Assembly (NCBI RefSeq): GCF_000747525.1
Contig: NZ_CP009278.1
Span: 3,162,001 to 3,226,000, forward strand
DNA length: 64,000 nt
Origin: Sphingobacterium sp. ML3W
Lineage (GTDB): Bacteria; Bacteroidota; Bacteroidia; Sphingobacteriales; Sphingobacteriaceae
Direction of reading: 5' to 3'
The translations under genes and the position numbers were made by a program. Below are positions 18,069-27,019 of the stretch, one piece after another. Under the pieces are notes generated by a model. It worked only from the letters and a program-made list of their open reading frames with translations, was not told the DNA's origin and made no database searches. Numbering within the stretch: position 1 is the first letter of the stretch; each line of letters starts with the position of its first letter.

Positions 18069-19676
18069 ATGAATGCACTACTTGTAGAGTTAGAACAAAA
18101 GAGAGCACAACTTCGTTTGGGAGGTGGTGAAGATAAAATCAAAAAATTAAAAGCTAAAGGAAAGTTGACCGCTTGGGAACGTATCGAATATTTACTCGAC
18201 AGCAACAAGGAGTATATCGAACTTGCCCAATTTGCTGGAGATAATATGTACAACGAAGAAGGCGGTTGTCCAAATGCTGGCGTTGTATGTGTACTTGGGT
18301 ATGTAAAGGACGAGTTATGCGTCATTGTCTCCAATGATGCGACAGTAAAAGCAGGTGCTTGGTTTCCGATCAGCTGTAAGAAAAACCTACGCGCTCAAGA
18401 GGTCGCAATGGAAAACAAGATTCCCATCATCTACTTGGTTGACTCCGCTGGAGTTTTTTTACCTATGCAAGATCAAATATTCCCAGATAAAGAGCATTTT
18501 GGACGCATTTTCAGAAACAATGCTAAAATGTCGGCCATGGGTATACCACAGATTGCTGCCATCATGGGAAGCTGTGTTGCTGGAGGTGCTTACCTACCAA
18601 TCATGTCCGATTACGCATTCATCGTTGAAGGAATGGGCTCCGTATTCTTAGCTGGCCCCTACCTCGTTAAATCGGCTATAGGAGAAACTGTAGATGCTGA
18701 AACACTAGGTGGTGCAAGTACTCATTCTGATATCTCAGGGGTAACAGACAATAAGTTTCCAGATGAAGCAAGTTGTCTAGATGCAATAAAAGGCGTTATG
18801 GATAAACTTGGTACACATCCAAAAGCAGGTTTTAATAGAAAAGAATCGAAAGCCCCCGTAAGAAAAACCGAGGAAATAGCACAAATACTACCATTAGACC
18901 GTACCAAACCTTATTCCATGCACAAACTCTTAGAAACTCTGGTTGATGAAGGAAGTTTTGAAGAATATAAAAAGGACTATGGCAAAACGATAGTTTGCGG
19001 ATTAGCACGCATAGACGGATGGGCAGTTGGTATCGTAGCCAATCAACGCGAAATTGTGAAAGCAAAAAAGCCTGCTGGTGCAATTGAAATGCAGATGGGT
19101 GGTGTTATTTACAGTGATTCGGCAGATAAAGCTGCACGCTTTATCATGAATTGTAACCAACAATTGATTCCTCTAGTCTTCTTACAAGATGTGACCGGAT
19201 TTATGGTCGGCAGTCGATCAGAACAGGGCGGTATAATTAAAGATGGTGCTAAAATGGTCAATGCCATGGCAAATTCCGTAGTTCCAAAATTTACATTTAT
19301 AATCGGGAACAGCTATGGTGCCGGAAATTATGCGATGTGTGGAAAGGCATATGACCCTCGATTAATCTATGCGTGGCCTACCGCACAAATAGCCGTTATG
19401 AGTGGCGCAGCAGCTGGCAATACTTTATTGCAAATTCAAGAATCAGCATTAAAATCCAAAGGGGTTAACATATCTGAAGAAGAAAAAAACAACTTGCTGG
19501 ATGATATCAAAAAACGGTATAAAGAGCAACTCAGCCCATACTATGCCGCCGCAAGAATATGGGTGGACGGCGTAATTAGACCTGATGAAACCAGAAACGT
19601 AATCAGCCTTGGTATAGAAGCTGCCAATCACAATCCAATAACAGAACGCTATAATGTAGGCGTAATACAAACCTGA
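18069..19676 (+). CDS. acyl-CoA carboxylase beta (carboxyltransferase) subunit, methylcrotonyl-CoA type
   Basis: The 535-residue protein moves a carboxyl group from biotin to an acyl-CoA. Both halves of the carboxyltransferase fold are present, with oxyanion segments in IMGSCVAGGAYLP and IIGNSYGAGNYAMCGKAYDP, and TLGGASTHSDISGVTDNKFP as in methylcrotonyl-CoA carboxylases. The partner biotin carboxylase/biotin subunit is not in the window. ATG 18069 is preferred; the earlier in-frame TTG at 18042 lies in a promoter-like TTAATTTG. It is divergent from the acyl-CoA dehydrogenase operon and probably co-regulated with it. Confidence 0.88.
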   Translation: MNALLVELEQKRAQLRLGGGEDKIKKLKAKGKLTAWERIEYLLDSNKEYIELAQFAGDNMYNEEGGCPNAGVVCVLGYVKDELCVIVSNDATVKAGAWFPISCKKNLRAQEVAMENKIPIIYLVDSAGVFLPMQDQIFPDKEHFGRIFRNNAKMSAMGIPQIAAIMGSCVAGGAYLPIMSDYAFIVEGMGSVFLAGPYLVKSAIGETVDAETLGGASTHSDISGVTDNKFPDEASCLDAIKGVMDKLGTHPKAGFNRKESKAPVRKTEEIAQILPLDRTKPYSMHKLLETLVDEGSFEEYKKDYGKTIVCGLARIDGWAVGIVANQREIVKAKKPAGAIEMQMGGVIYSDSADKAARFIMNCNQQLIPLVFLQDVTGFMVGSRSEQGGIIKDGAKMVNAMANSVVPKFTFIIGNSYGAGNYAMCGKAYDPRLIYAWPTAQIAVMSGAAAGNTLLQIQESALKSKGVNISEEEKNNLLDDIKKRYKEQLSPYYAAARIWVDGVIRPDETRNVISLGIEAANHNPITERYNVGVIQT

Positions 19677-19739
19677 TTAGTACAGCCTATATAACGGGTA
19701 TTTTAGTTGCTCTAACCTTAATGAGATGAAAGTAATAAA

Positions 19740-19766
19740 AAGGTCCAGACAAAAAAACTGGACCTT
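19740..19766. terminator. bidirectional terminator between convergent genes
   Basis: AAGGTCCAG and CTGGACCTT enclose an A-rich loop. It lies between the convergent carboxyltransferase and acetoacetyl-CoA synthetase genes; an A-run precedes it, which gives a T-run for the minus strand. Confidence 0.7.
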
Positions 19767-19798
19767 ACATCTATAGTAAACCTTTAGGTTAAATAACA

Positions 19799-21721
19799 CT
19801 AAACTTTGTTATTCAGTGTATTTATCCAAAAATCTAAAGATTTCGAATCTTTTAAAACATCAAGACTTATAGCTTTTTCCACAGGGGTTCCCATCATGAT
19901 CTTCTTTACAGGAATTTCCAGTTTCTTACCACTCAGGGTATAAGGGATTGCAGGTACCTCCAAAATTTCATCAGGTACATGTCGAGGACTATAGCTTTTT
20001 CTCAACTGTAACTTAATGGCCGATTTAAGATTTTCCGTCAACAGCATTCCATGCTCCATTTTCACATACAACGGCATCGTTGATGTCCCATCATCATGAT
20101 CCAAACAGATGATTAAACTATCAGCTATTTCTGGAAATGTATTCAGTACATTGTATATTTCAGCCGTACCGATGCGAACCCCACCCCTATTCAAAGTCGC
20201 ATCAGAACGACCATATACAATAATACCCTGATGCTCCGTAAACTTTATCCAATCACCATGGCACCAAACTCCCGGATATTTCTCAAAGTAACTCGTATGA
20301 TATTGCACATTACCATTATCATTCCAAAAATATATGGGCATAGAAGGCATGGGCATCGTAATCACCAATTCGCCAACCTCATTCACTACGGACTCTCCAT
20401 TTTCATTATACGCTTCGATCTTTGACCCCAAAGTTAGGCATTGGATTTCTCCTGCATATACCGGAAGCATAGGGTTTCCAGATAAGAAAGCACTACAAAC
20501 ATCGGTACCACCACTTAGCGAAATGATTTGCGTCTGCGGAAACTGCTTTTGCAGCCAAGAAAAAGTCTGCGGCGGAAGCGGAGAGCCTGTAGAACCAATT
20601 GTTTTGGGTTGAAAGCGCGGTTGTGTCAGCTCAGCGTGCTGACTTGCAATATAATAAGCAGCACCCGCTCCCACATGGTCGATTTTATATTCTTCAATAA
20701 AATCCCAAAAAGACAATTTTTCAGGATACACCAATGCCCCCTCATATATACAAAGTGTAGCCCCAAGCAAGAGAGATGATAAAGCATAGTTCCACATCAT
20801 CCATCCTGTGGTCGCATACCAAATAAAGCGTTCTCCTTCCTGCACATTTTGATGCAAGCCCAAAGCTTTAAAATGCTCCACCAATATCCCTCCACAACTA
20901 TGTGTTATCGCTTTGGGTTTTCCTGTAGTCCCTGAAGAATATAAGACCCAAATTGGATGGTCAAAAGGAACTGCCTTAAAAGTTAAAGGTTGTCCCGTAT
21001 CCTGCGATAGAATACCCTTCCAAACTTCTCCCTCCACAAAAACAACATCTTGCACTAAAGTCTCTAAACTAGAACCCAAGGCAGTCATGGCGTCCTTAAT
21101 ATTAAACAATTTACCATTATACGAGTATTGTGCATCAGCGAATAAGAGCTTGGGGGTCACTTGAGCAAATCGCTCCAAAACACTGGCCTGTCCAAAGTCG
21201 GGTGAACAACATGACCAAATAGCCCCAATGCTATTCACCGCTAAAAATAACGCAATAGAGGCGGGGCTATTTCTCAATACAGCAACTACGCGGTCGCCTG
21301 ACACTATTCCCTGACCCAAGAGGTATTGTTGCAATGAGCGGACCATTCTCTCTAGGGTTTCCCAAGAAACAGCCTGCAGAGGCTTATTTTCCTCTTTAAA
21401 CAATAGTGCTGGTCGTTGGGTAGTAGCCTTTCGAAAAATATGCTCCGAATAGTTCAGTGTGCCGTCAATAAACCATTTAGAACCGATAAAACCTTGTGAA
21501 GTTGATTCAAAAATCTGTTGATAAGGATGATGGAACTGCACATCAAAAAACACAACGATATCTTCCCAAAATTCTTCTTTTTGCGATACCGACCAGTCCC
21601 ACAGTTCGGAATAGGCCTCTAGTTTTAGATGCCTTTTCTGAGCTACAAATTGCTTAAATTGGTACAGTGAAGACTCTTGTTTATAGGTCACAGAGGGCTC
21701 CCATAGTAAATTACTCATCAT
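19799..21721 (-). CDS. acetoacetyl-CoA synthetase (acetoacetate-CoA ligase)
   Basis: The 640-residue adenylate-forming enzyme activates acetoacetate with ATP and CoA in the cytoplasm. It shows the AMP-binding P-loop ILYSSGTTGKPKAI-like segment (here VLYSSGTTGKPKAITHS), the GWMMWNY signature of acetoacetyl- and acetyl-CoA synthetases, GSTGSPL, a GRSDATLNRGGVRIGTAE hinge, and the catalytic lysine near SGKKLEIPVKK. The N-terminal extension and length fit AacS. It would return the acetoacetate made by HMG-CoA lyase to acetoacetyl-CoA. The second ATG (21718) is an equally possible start. Confidence 0.92.
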   Translation of the reverse strand: MMSNLLWEPSVTYKQESSLYQFKQFVAQKRHLKLEAYSELWDWSVSQKEEFWEDIVVFFDVQFHHPYQQIFESTSQGFIGSKWFIDGTLNYSEHIFRKATTQRPALLFKEENKPLQAVSWETLERMVRSLQQYLLGQGIVSGDRVVAVLRNSPASIALFLAVNSIGAIWSCCSPDFGQASVLERFAQVTPKLLFADAQYSYNGKLFNIKDAMTALGSSLETLVQDVVFVEGEVWKGILSQDTGQPLTFKAVPFDHPIWVLYSSGTTGKPKAITHSCGGILVEHFKALGLHQNVQEGERFIWYATTGWMMWNYALSSLLLGATLCIYEGALVYPEKLSFWDFIEEYKIDHVGAGAAYYIASQHAELTQPRFQPKTIGSTGSPLPPQTFSWLQKQFPQTQIISLSGGTDVCSAFLSGNPMLPVYAGEIQCLTLGSKIEAYNENGESVVNEVGELVITMPMPSMPIYFWNDNGNVQYHTSYFEKYPGVWCHGDWIKFTEHQGIIVYGRSDATLNRGGVRIGTAEIYNVLNTFPEIADSLIICLDHDDGTSTMPLYVKMEHGMLLTENLKSAIKLQLRKSYSPRHVPDEILEVPAIPYTLSGKKLEIPVKKIMMGTPVEKAISLDVLKDSKSLDFWINTLNNKV

Positions 21722-21743
21722 ATCCGATTCATTTGGTTTGAAT

Positions 21744-21751
21744 CAAATCTA
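21744..21751 (-). promoter_or_regulatory. -7 promoter box (TAGATTTG)
   Basis: On the minus strand TAGATTTG fits TAnnTTTG and lies 22 bases before the ATG at 21721. Confidence 0.5.
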
Positions 21752-21848
21752 ATGAAAATTACACGAAAAAACATCAGGTCAATCCATTGATTTAAAAAGA
21801 AATGAGCATGACCTTCTTACACAACCATGCCTTACTTTAGTCGTAAAA

Positions 21849-22895
21849 TCAATACACGTCCACCACCGTGCCCTCTTCAACAGGATGAGCCGTACATAGC
21901 AAAATCCGCCCATTATCAACCTCGCGATCAGTCAATACTTCATTGTAGTCCATACGTACTTTACCCTGCGAACAATTTGATATACAGGTGCTGCACATAC
22001 CCGACTTACAGGAATAGGGTAACTTAATTTTATGTTCAAGACCTACGTCGAGGATGGATTTATTGTAAGGAATCATTAAATCATAACTTTGTCCCTGAAA
22101 ATTTAACTTAATGGAGTAACTCGTTTTATTAACCTCCTTTTCCGTTTCGTCATCATCATCCTCTTCATTTTCAGGAAGTAAAAATGTTTCCCGCTTTATT
22201 TGCGATTCTTCAAACCCCATTCCCAATAAAGTAAAACGGCATAAATCCATATATACAACAGGTCCGCAAGTATAAAACAAAACTTCTTCAGGGCTAACTG
22301 GCATATGATTCTTAAGAATAGAAAAAATGTAATCCCTATTTAATCTAGCCGTCATCAGGTGCTTACTGTTTGAATAAATCCAAATAATCTGCAAACGATC
22401 CGGATACTTTGCAGCCCATTCTTGTAATTCTTCTTTAAATGGAGTCACTTCAGGAGAACTATTACTATAGACCAATACAATCTTGGAGCTATTCTCTCGA
22501 ACCAATGCGGTCTTCAGAATGGAAAACAATGGCGTGATACCGATACCTGCAGCGAATAAAAACACAGTCCGATTCGTATCCACAACAGGCTCATAAGTAA
22601 ATAACCCCTGCGGTTCTAATGCATGAACGACATCACCTTGCTGAATCTTATGGTGTAAAAAACGAGAGATTTCACCATTCTCAACCCGTTTAACTGTAAT
22701 GCTCAGAGATTCATCGACATCAGGGGAACTGCTAAACGAATACGACCTCCTCACCTCTCGATCTCCAAATTCAAAGGATAGTGTCAAAAACTGACCGGCT
22801 TTATAAGTAGGGAAATCTCCTGAAACAGATTCGAAATCAATGGATACATTTTGATTTTCACGTGTGATAATATTCGTAATTTTTAGCTTGTGCAT
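21849..22895 (-). CDS. PaaE-like ferredoxin:NAD(P)H reductase with C-terminal 2Fe-2S domain
   Basis: The 348-residue protein combines an FAD domain (RRSYSFSSSP), an NAD(P)H-binding domain (LFAAGIGITPLFSIL; FYTCGPVVYMD) and a plant-type 2Fe-2S ferredoxin domain with CKSGMCSTC and a later LLCTAHP cysteine. This is the layout of PaaE and related oxygenase reductases. An acidic EDDDDETEKE linker precedes the ferredoxin part. No oxygenase subunits are nearby, so the electron acceptor is unknown. ATG 22895 is chosen over the frame start at 22919 because a -7 box lies between them. Confidence 0.85.
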   Translation of the reverse strand: MHKLKITNIITRENQNVSIDFESVSGDFPTYKAGQFLTLSFEFGDREVRRSYSFSSSPDVDESLSITVKRVENGEISRFLHHKIQQGDVVHALEPQGLFTYEPVVDTNRTVFLFAAGIGITPLFSILKTALVRENSSKIVLVYSNSSPEVTPFKEELQEWAAKYPDRLQIIWIYSNSKHLMTARLNRDYIFSILKNHMPVSPEEVLFYTCGPVVYMDLCRFTLLGMGFEESQIKRETFLLPENEEDDDDETEKEVNKTSYSIKLNFQGQSYDLMIPYNKSILDVGLEHKIKLPYSCKSGMCSTCISNCSQGKVRMDYNEVLTDREVDNGRILLCTAHPVEEGTVVDVY

Positions 22896-22899
22896 ACAC

Positions 22900-22931
22900 C
22901 AAAGATAAGATACAACCATAGTTTTATCAAA
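22900..22931 (-). promoter_or_regulatory. promoter with -33 TTTG and -7 TATCTTTG
   Basis: On the minus strand TTTG (22931-22928), 20 bases, then TATCTTTG (22907-22900), then GTGT and the ATG at 22895. Both elements and their spacing fit the Bacteroidota consensus, and the transcript should be leaderless. Confidence 0.65.
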
Positions 22932-23130
22932 TCAAAAATAACAATAGCCCATAGGCTGAAAAATAGAATTCAGTCTCCTATCGAATATGCGACAACAACC
23001 CATTGGATATAAATCAAATAGCATTAAAACAACCATTGGGATAAAGTTCTCTGTTATGCTTTTCTCCAAGCATATTGGTTTGTAGGCTGCTAAACGGGCA
23101 TAGTCATCTAGAAGTCCAATTTGAGCTATT

Positions 23131-23169
23131 TAATTTAGATTTATTACAAATAATGTATATTTGTAATAA
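23131..23169. promoter_or_regulatory. operator-like palindromes and -7 box of the haem-locus regulator
   Basis: Two overlapping symmetries are seen. At 23131-23153, TAATTTAGATT and ATTACAAATAA flank a central T; the right arm recurs at two other haem-locus promoters. At 23141-23169, TTATTACAAATA and its exact reverse complement TATTTGTAATAA flank ATGTA. The second palindrome covers the -7 box TATATTTG (23156-23163), so a bound protein would block transcription of the AraC gene. A Fur-like repressor or autoregulation is inferred. Confidence 0.6.
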
Positions 23170-23172
23170 GGT

Positions 23173-24132
23173 ATGATTATAAAAGCAAAGATAAAACAAC
23201 ATAATGAATGGCTATTTTGGGAAGAACTTCCTGAAATAAGCTCTATCAATACCACTTTATCTGAGAAACATATTGCAATCAGTAAAAACCCCATTAATAT
23301 CAGTACGTATCAGATTTTAAGTAGAGGCTTATTTGTTCTCTGTGCTGATATGCATGTCTCCGCTCCTGTTGATATCATCTCAGAAATCGAAGGCGAAGCT
23401 GTTGTCAGTCAGTTCATCCTCAGCAAGTCAGAATCCGTACAAGGTTTTACTTTTAGCAAACATAATATACGCTATATCCCTTCTCTGTATGAAGAACATC
23501 CCATACAGAGCAATCAAGATTTCTTATACTTCATGGTCATTATGACACCTGAACTCTATCAGAACATGATCAGTATCCATACTCCACTTCATCTGGAATT
23601 TAAAGAAAAAATGAAAGAAAAAAAGGTGATTTCTATTGTAGAAGAGGATCTATATGTTACTACAGAAATGAAGGCTCTCATTGATGATATCCGAACCACA
23701 ACCAACAAAAACGAATTGAAACAAATATTTGTTAATGCGCGCATCCTCGAACTGATTATGCTTCAATTTGAGCAATTTAGCTTCATAAGTGATAAATTAA
23801 ACGATATTCTAAAAATTGAAGATGTACAGAAGCTAGAGGAAGCACAACGTATTCTTCGCAATAACTTTATGAATCCGCCGACTCATAAGCAATTATCAAA
23901 ATTAGTTCTCTTAAATGAATTTAAATTGCGTAATGGATTCAAACAACACTTCGGTACAACAATATACAATTACATCACTCGAATACGCATGGAAGAAGCG
24001 AAGCGTCTCATTTTGAATGAAAATAAAAACATGTATGAAGTAAGCACTATCGTAGGCTTCAAGCATCAAGCCAGTTTCACGCATGCCTTTAAAAAATATT
24101 ACGGCTTACTCCCCTCAGAAATAAGCCGTTAG
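23173..24132 (+). CDS. AraC-family regulator of the haem locus (PchR-like)
   Basis: The 319-residue protein has an unrecognised N-terminal sensor half (1-200) and a C-terminal AraC double helix-turn-helix (about 220-319; KQLSKLVLLNEFKLRNGFKQ and MYEVSTIVGFKHQASFTHAFKK). The layout resembles PchR-type regulators, which bind a siderophore or iron source and activate a TonB-dependent receptor. It is convergent with the haem ABC operon, six bases from its end. It probably activates the receptor operon at 28.1 kb, where three 21-bp repeats lie; the ligand may be haem, which is inference. Confidence 0.83.
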   Translation: MIIKAKIKQHNEWLFWEELPEISSINTTLSEKHIAISKNPINISTYQILSRGLFVLCADMHVSAPVDIISEIEGEAVVSQFILSKSESVQGFTFSKHNIRYIPSLYEEHPIQSNQDFLYFMVIMTPELYQNMISIHTPLHLEFKEKMKEKKVISIVEEDLYVTTEMKALIDDIRTTTNKNELKQIFVNARILELIMLQFEQFSFISDKLNDILKIEDVQKLEEAQRILRNNFMNPPTHKQLSKLVLLNEFKLRNGFKQHFGTTIYNYITRIRMEEAKRLILNENKNMYEVSTIVGFKHQASFTHAFKKYYGLLPSEISR

Positions 24133-24138
24133 TCTATA

Positions 24139-25974
24139 TTAATTTTCTATTTTTTGTACTTGTAGCAGTGATCTCCAAGATTCCAACTCGGGAATACCTG
24201 GTTTTCGCTTACCAAAAAGTTGAACAATCAGATTTCCTTTTTTGTCGTACACTTCCAATGCATGCACATCGCCATCTGTCGATGGTTTACGGACCAACCA
24301 GATTTGATCGATTGCGTCTATATTGAGGTGCAGATTGAAATTAGTATCTAGCACATTAAACCAATTGTCCATCGTTACCAGTTTAGTGATAAGACCAGAG
24401 TGTATTTGAATACATCCTTTATTACTCACAAAAACCATCACAGGAACTTCTTGCACTGAAGCTTGATTCAATATTTCAAAAAATCTATCTGCTGCCAATT
24501 GTTCGGCAAACCCATCCGGTGCTAAGCGTAAAGCCTGTGTACGCTGCAGGTTATGTTTCCTCAAAAGGCCAAAAAATTCGTGACTATCTTTCATTTTTAG
24601 CCAATCCTCTTGAAATTGATCGATGTGAATTTCAGTATCTGGAACGGAAATATCACTTAATGCTGTAGGTGCCTGAATCGTAAAATACGATTGGTCTTCA
24701 GCGCGGTAGGCATGCACTAATTCTTCATAAACATGAATGCTGTCCGACTCCTTTGTTAAGTAAACTTTATGAACCGCCAACCCTGCTGTATCAAAAAACT
24801 GAACACTCCACAGGTCTTTGACTTTGACAGCAAATGAATATGCCCAACTTTGGATAAAGATGCGCAGATCAATATCATCATTATGAAAGAGTACTACATG
24901 CCCCTCGTTAGAAGGCGTAGGGTAAATCCCTTTTCGCTCGTGTACACAAGCATCATTGCGCGTCAGCGCCATGACATGCCCTAAACGAGGTAATTCCTGC
25001 AGAATAGCCCATATATCATTTTTTAATAAAACGACGTCATCAGACAATTGTGTTAATAAGAGTTGTGCCTCGCTTACAGCAAGCGCCTTGGCACAGTCAT
25101 ATATCCTTGCCTTTGGGTTGTCTTTTTTATAACTTTCGTATTTTTCTTTTAATTCCATAGCCAATTCATGTTTATAATTTGAATTAAATCTTGCTGCCGA
25201 ATAGTGTACCGTACAAGCCTGAACAGATGGTGTTAATGTTGCTATATCTGTTATCACTTTTGTTTGCACACCGAATACGGCATATATATTTTCAGGTTTG
25301 AGCACCTCTATTGGGGCTCCTTCCCACCACTTTCTTCCCGATTTAAGCATCAACACACGATCTGCATATTGCGCTACAAGATTCAACTCATGTAGAATCG
25401 CCACGACACTAAAACCTACAGCGGTCAAGGCTTTTGCAATCGCAAGCGTCTGATGTTGAAATTGAATATCCATACTAGCCACAGGTTCATCGAGCAAAAG
25501 CAAAACATCTTTTTGATCCCAAACTTGTGCCAGTACCCGTGCAAAATGCACACGTTGTTGCTCCCCTCCAGATAATTGTTGTATTTTCCTTTCCGCTAGA
25601 TCTTCAACCTCACATATACGCATGCACTCCGTAATAGCGAGATCATGCTGCTCTTGAGAAGCTTTTAAATGATAACGTCCCATACGAACCACCTCCTCCA
25701 CTGTAAATGCCATAGCCATACTATTGGATTGATGTAGGAAAGCACGTGCATAAGCCAACTCCTTCAGGGAATACGAACGTAAAGGTTTGCCTTTAAACAA
25801 AATCTCACCTTTATTGGGTTTCAGGTCGGAAGCAAGCATACGTAACAACGATGTTTTACCAGCACCATTTGCTCCAACAATTGCGTAAAATTCTCCTTTT
25901 TGAATAGAAATATCGATATCTCTTAAAATTGGGCGACCTTTAATTTCATATGACAATGACTGTACGTGTAGCAT
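24139..25974 (-). CDS. hmuV: haem ABC transporter ATPase fused to HemS/HmuS haem-handling protein
   Basis: The 611-residue protein has two parts. Residues 1-250 are an HmuV-type ATPase: Walker A GANGAGKTS (34-42), Q-loop near 82, signature LSGGEQQR (134-141), Walker B VLLLLDEP (157-164). Residues about 265-611 are a HemS/HmuS protein with both structural repeats: VMALTRNDACVHERKG (334-349), DSHEFF with H465 as the candidate haem ligand, GCIQIHSG (520-527), WFNVLDTNFNLHL (538-550) and QLFGKRKPG (585-593). These are normally separate genes. The fusion would deliver imported haem directly to the cytoplasmic carrier or degrading domain. It is last in the hmuTUV operon. Confidence 0.9.
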   Translation of the reverse strand: MLHVQSLSYEIKGRPILRDIDISIQKGEFYAIVGANGAGKTSLLRMLASDLKPNKGEILFKGKPLRSYSLKELAYARAFLHQSNSMAMAFTVEEVVRMGRYHLKASQEQHDLAITECMRICEVEDLAERKIQQLSGGEQQRVHFARVLAQVWDQKDVLLLLDEPVASMDIQFQHQTLAIAKALTAVGFSVVAILHELNLVAQYADRVLMLKSGRKWWEGAPIEVLKPENIYAVFGVQTKVITDIATLTPSVQACTVHYSAARFNSNYKHELAMELKEKYESYKKDNPKARIYDCAKALAVSEAQLLLTQLSDDVVLLKNDIWAILQELPRLGHVMALTRNDACVHERKGIYPTPSNEGHVVLFHNDDIDLRIFIQSWAYSFAVKVKDLWSVQFFDTAGLAVHKVYLTKESDSIHVYEELVHAYRAEDQSYFTIQAPTALSDISVPDTEIHIDQFQEDWLKMKDSHEFFGLLRKHNLQRTQALRLAPDGFAEQLAADRFFEILNQASVQEVPVMVFVSNKGCIQIHSGLITKLVTMDNWFNVLDTNFNLHLNIDAIDQIWLVRKPSTDGDVHALEVYDKKGNLIVQLFGKRKPGIPELESWRSLLQVQKIEN

Positions 25975-25976
25975 AA

Positions 25977-27011
25977 TTAGATTTTATTCTTGTCTCTAAT
26001 AAGTATAAATAGGAAAACTGGTGTGCCCAGCAATGCTGTAATAACCCCAATCGGAAGTTCCAATGGTTGAATTATAGATCGCGATAGTAAATCCGCAAGG
26101 GTCAGTACCAATGCTCCAGCAATACTTGAAGCAATCAATACATAGCGATTATCCACTCCACCTATCAATCTAATGGCGTGTGGCACCAATAGGCCTACAA
26201 AGCTGATAACTCCCGAAAAAGCGACAGCAGCCCCCACTGCCAAGGTTGAGAACAAGATAACAACAATTTTCAAACGGCTAGTATTGACACCCATCATTTC
26301 TGCTTGAGATTCACCCAAGGCAAAAACATTTAACTGCTTTGCAAAGAGAGGCAATACAATCAAAGAAAGCAATATACAAGGATATAGCACCTGGATATTA
26401 CCCCATGATGCACCAGCCAAACTCCCAAGCGACCAAAAAGTAATCGAGCGCAATTGTTGCTCTGTGGCTAAATAACTTAATAAACCAGTTAATGACCCAG
26501 CAAATGCGTTCATAGCAACACCTGCTAAAAGCATCGTAGCAATATGCGACTTACCATTATTCATAGAGATACGGTAGACGACAAGAACGGTCAATGCAGC
26601 ACCAATAAAAGCTGCAAACGCCAGTACATAATAACCCAAGCTGGCAGAAATAAGCGGAAGTAATAAACCTTCAAAAGAAATAACCAATGCCGCAAAAAAT
26701 GAAGCCCCCGAAGATATTCCCATCAAACCTGGTTCTGCCAAAGGATTACGAAATATACCTTGAATAGCTGCACCACTGATCCCTAAAGCAGCACCTACTG
26801 CAACACCCATTAAAATTCTGGGTAAGCGTATTTGCGCTAAGACATTAACGGTCAGCTCATCAACACCGGAAGAAGCCTTTAATCCTATTTTATGTAATAT
26901 AATAGAACAAACATCCCAGAATGAAACCGAAATCGACCCCATGCCCAGTGAAAAGATGACAATAATTAGGAGTAATATACTGAGTAATAGATAAATTAAA
27001 GTATTTCTCAT
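25977..27011 (-). CDS. hmuU: haem ABC transporter permease (FecCD family)
   Basis: The 344-residue inner-membrane permease has the usual eight to ten hydrophobic helices of FecCD proteins. Typical segments are RLPRILMGVAVGAALGISGA near residue 65, GIFRNPLAEPGLMGISSGA near 85, and FVGLLVPHAIRLIGG near 270 facing the ATPase. It starts eight bases after the hmuT stop and ends two bases before the hmuV-hmuS start, so the three genes are one operon. Confidence 0.92.
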   Translation of the reverse strand: MRNTLIYLLLSILLLIIVIFSLGMGSISVSFWDVCSIILHKIGLKASSGVDELTVNVLAQIRLPRILMGVAVGAALGISGAAIQGIFRNPLAEPGLMGISSGASFFAALVISFEGLLLPLISASLGYYVLAFAAFIGAALTVLVVYRISMNNGKSHIATMLLAGVAMNAFAGSLTGLLSYLATEQQLRSITFWSLGSLAGASWGNIQVLYPCILLSLIVLPLFAKQLNVFALGESQAEMMGVNTSRLKIVVILFSTLAVGAAVAFSGVISFVGLLVPHAIRLIGGVDNRYVLIASSIAGALVLTLADLLSRSIIQPLELPIGVITALLGTPVFLFILIRDKNKI

Positions 27012-27019
27012 TACAGCAA

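Noticed and set aside
22896..22919. Upstream ATG for the PaaE-like reductase
   Set aside because: A -33/-7 pair at correct spacing lies across this start, so the later ATG is used.
22975..23050. Two similar pieces (CAACCCATTGGATAT and AACAACCATTGGGAT) upstream of the AraC gene
   Set aside because: The match is short and imperfect, and the spacing is not tied to a promoter element.
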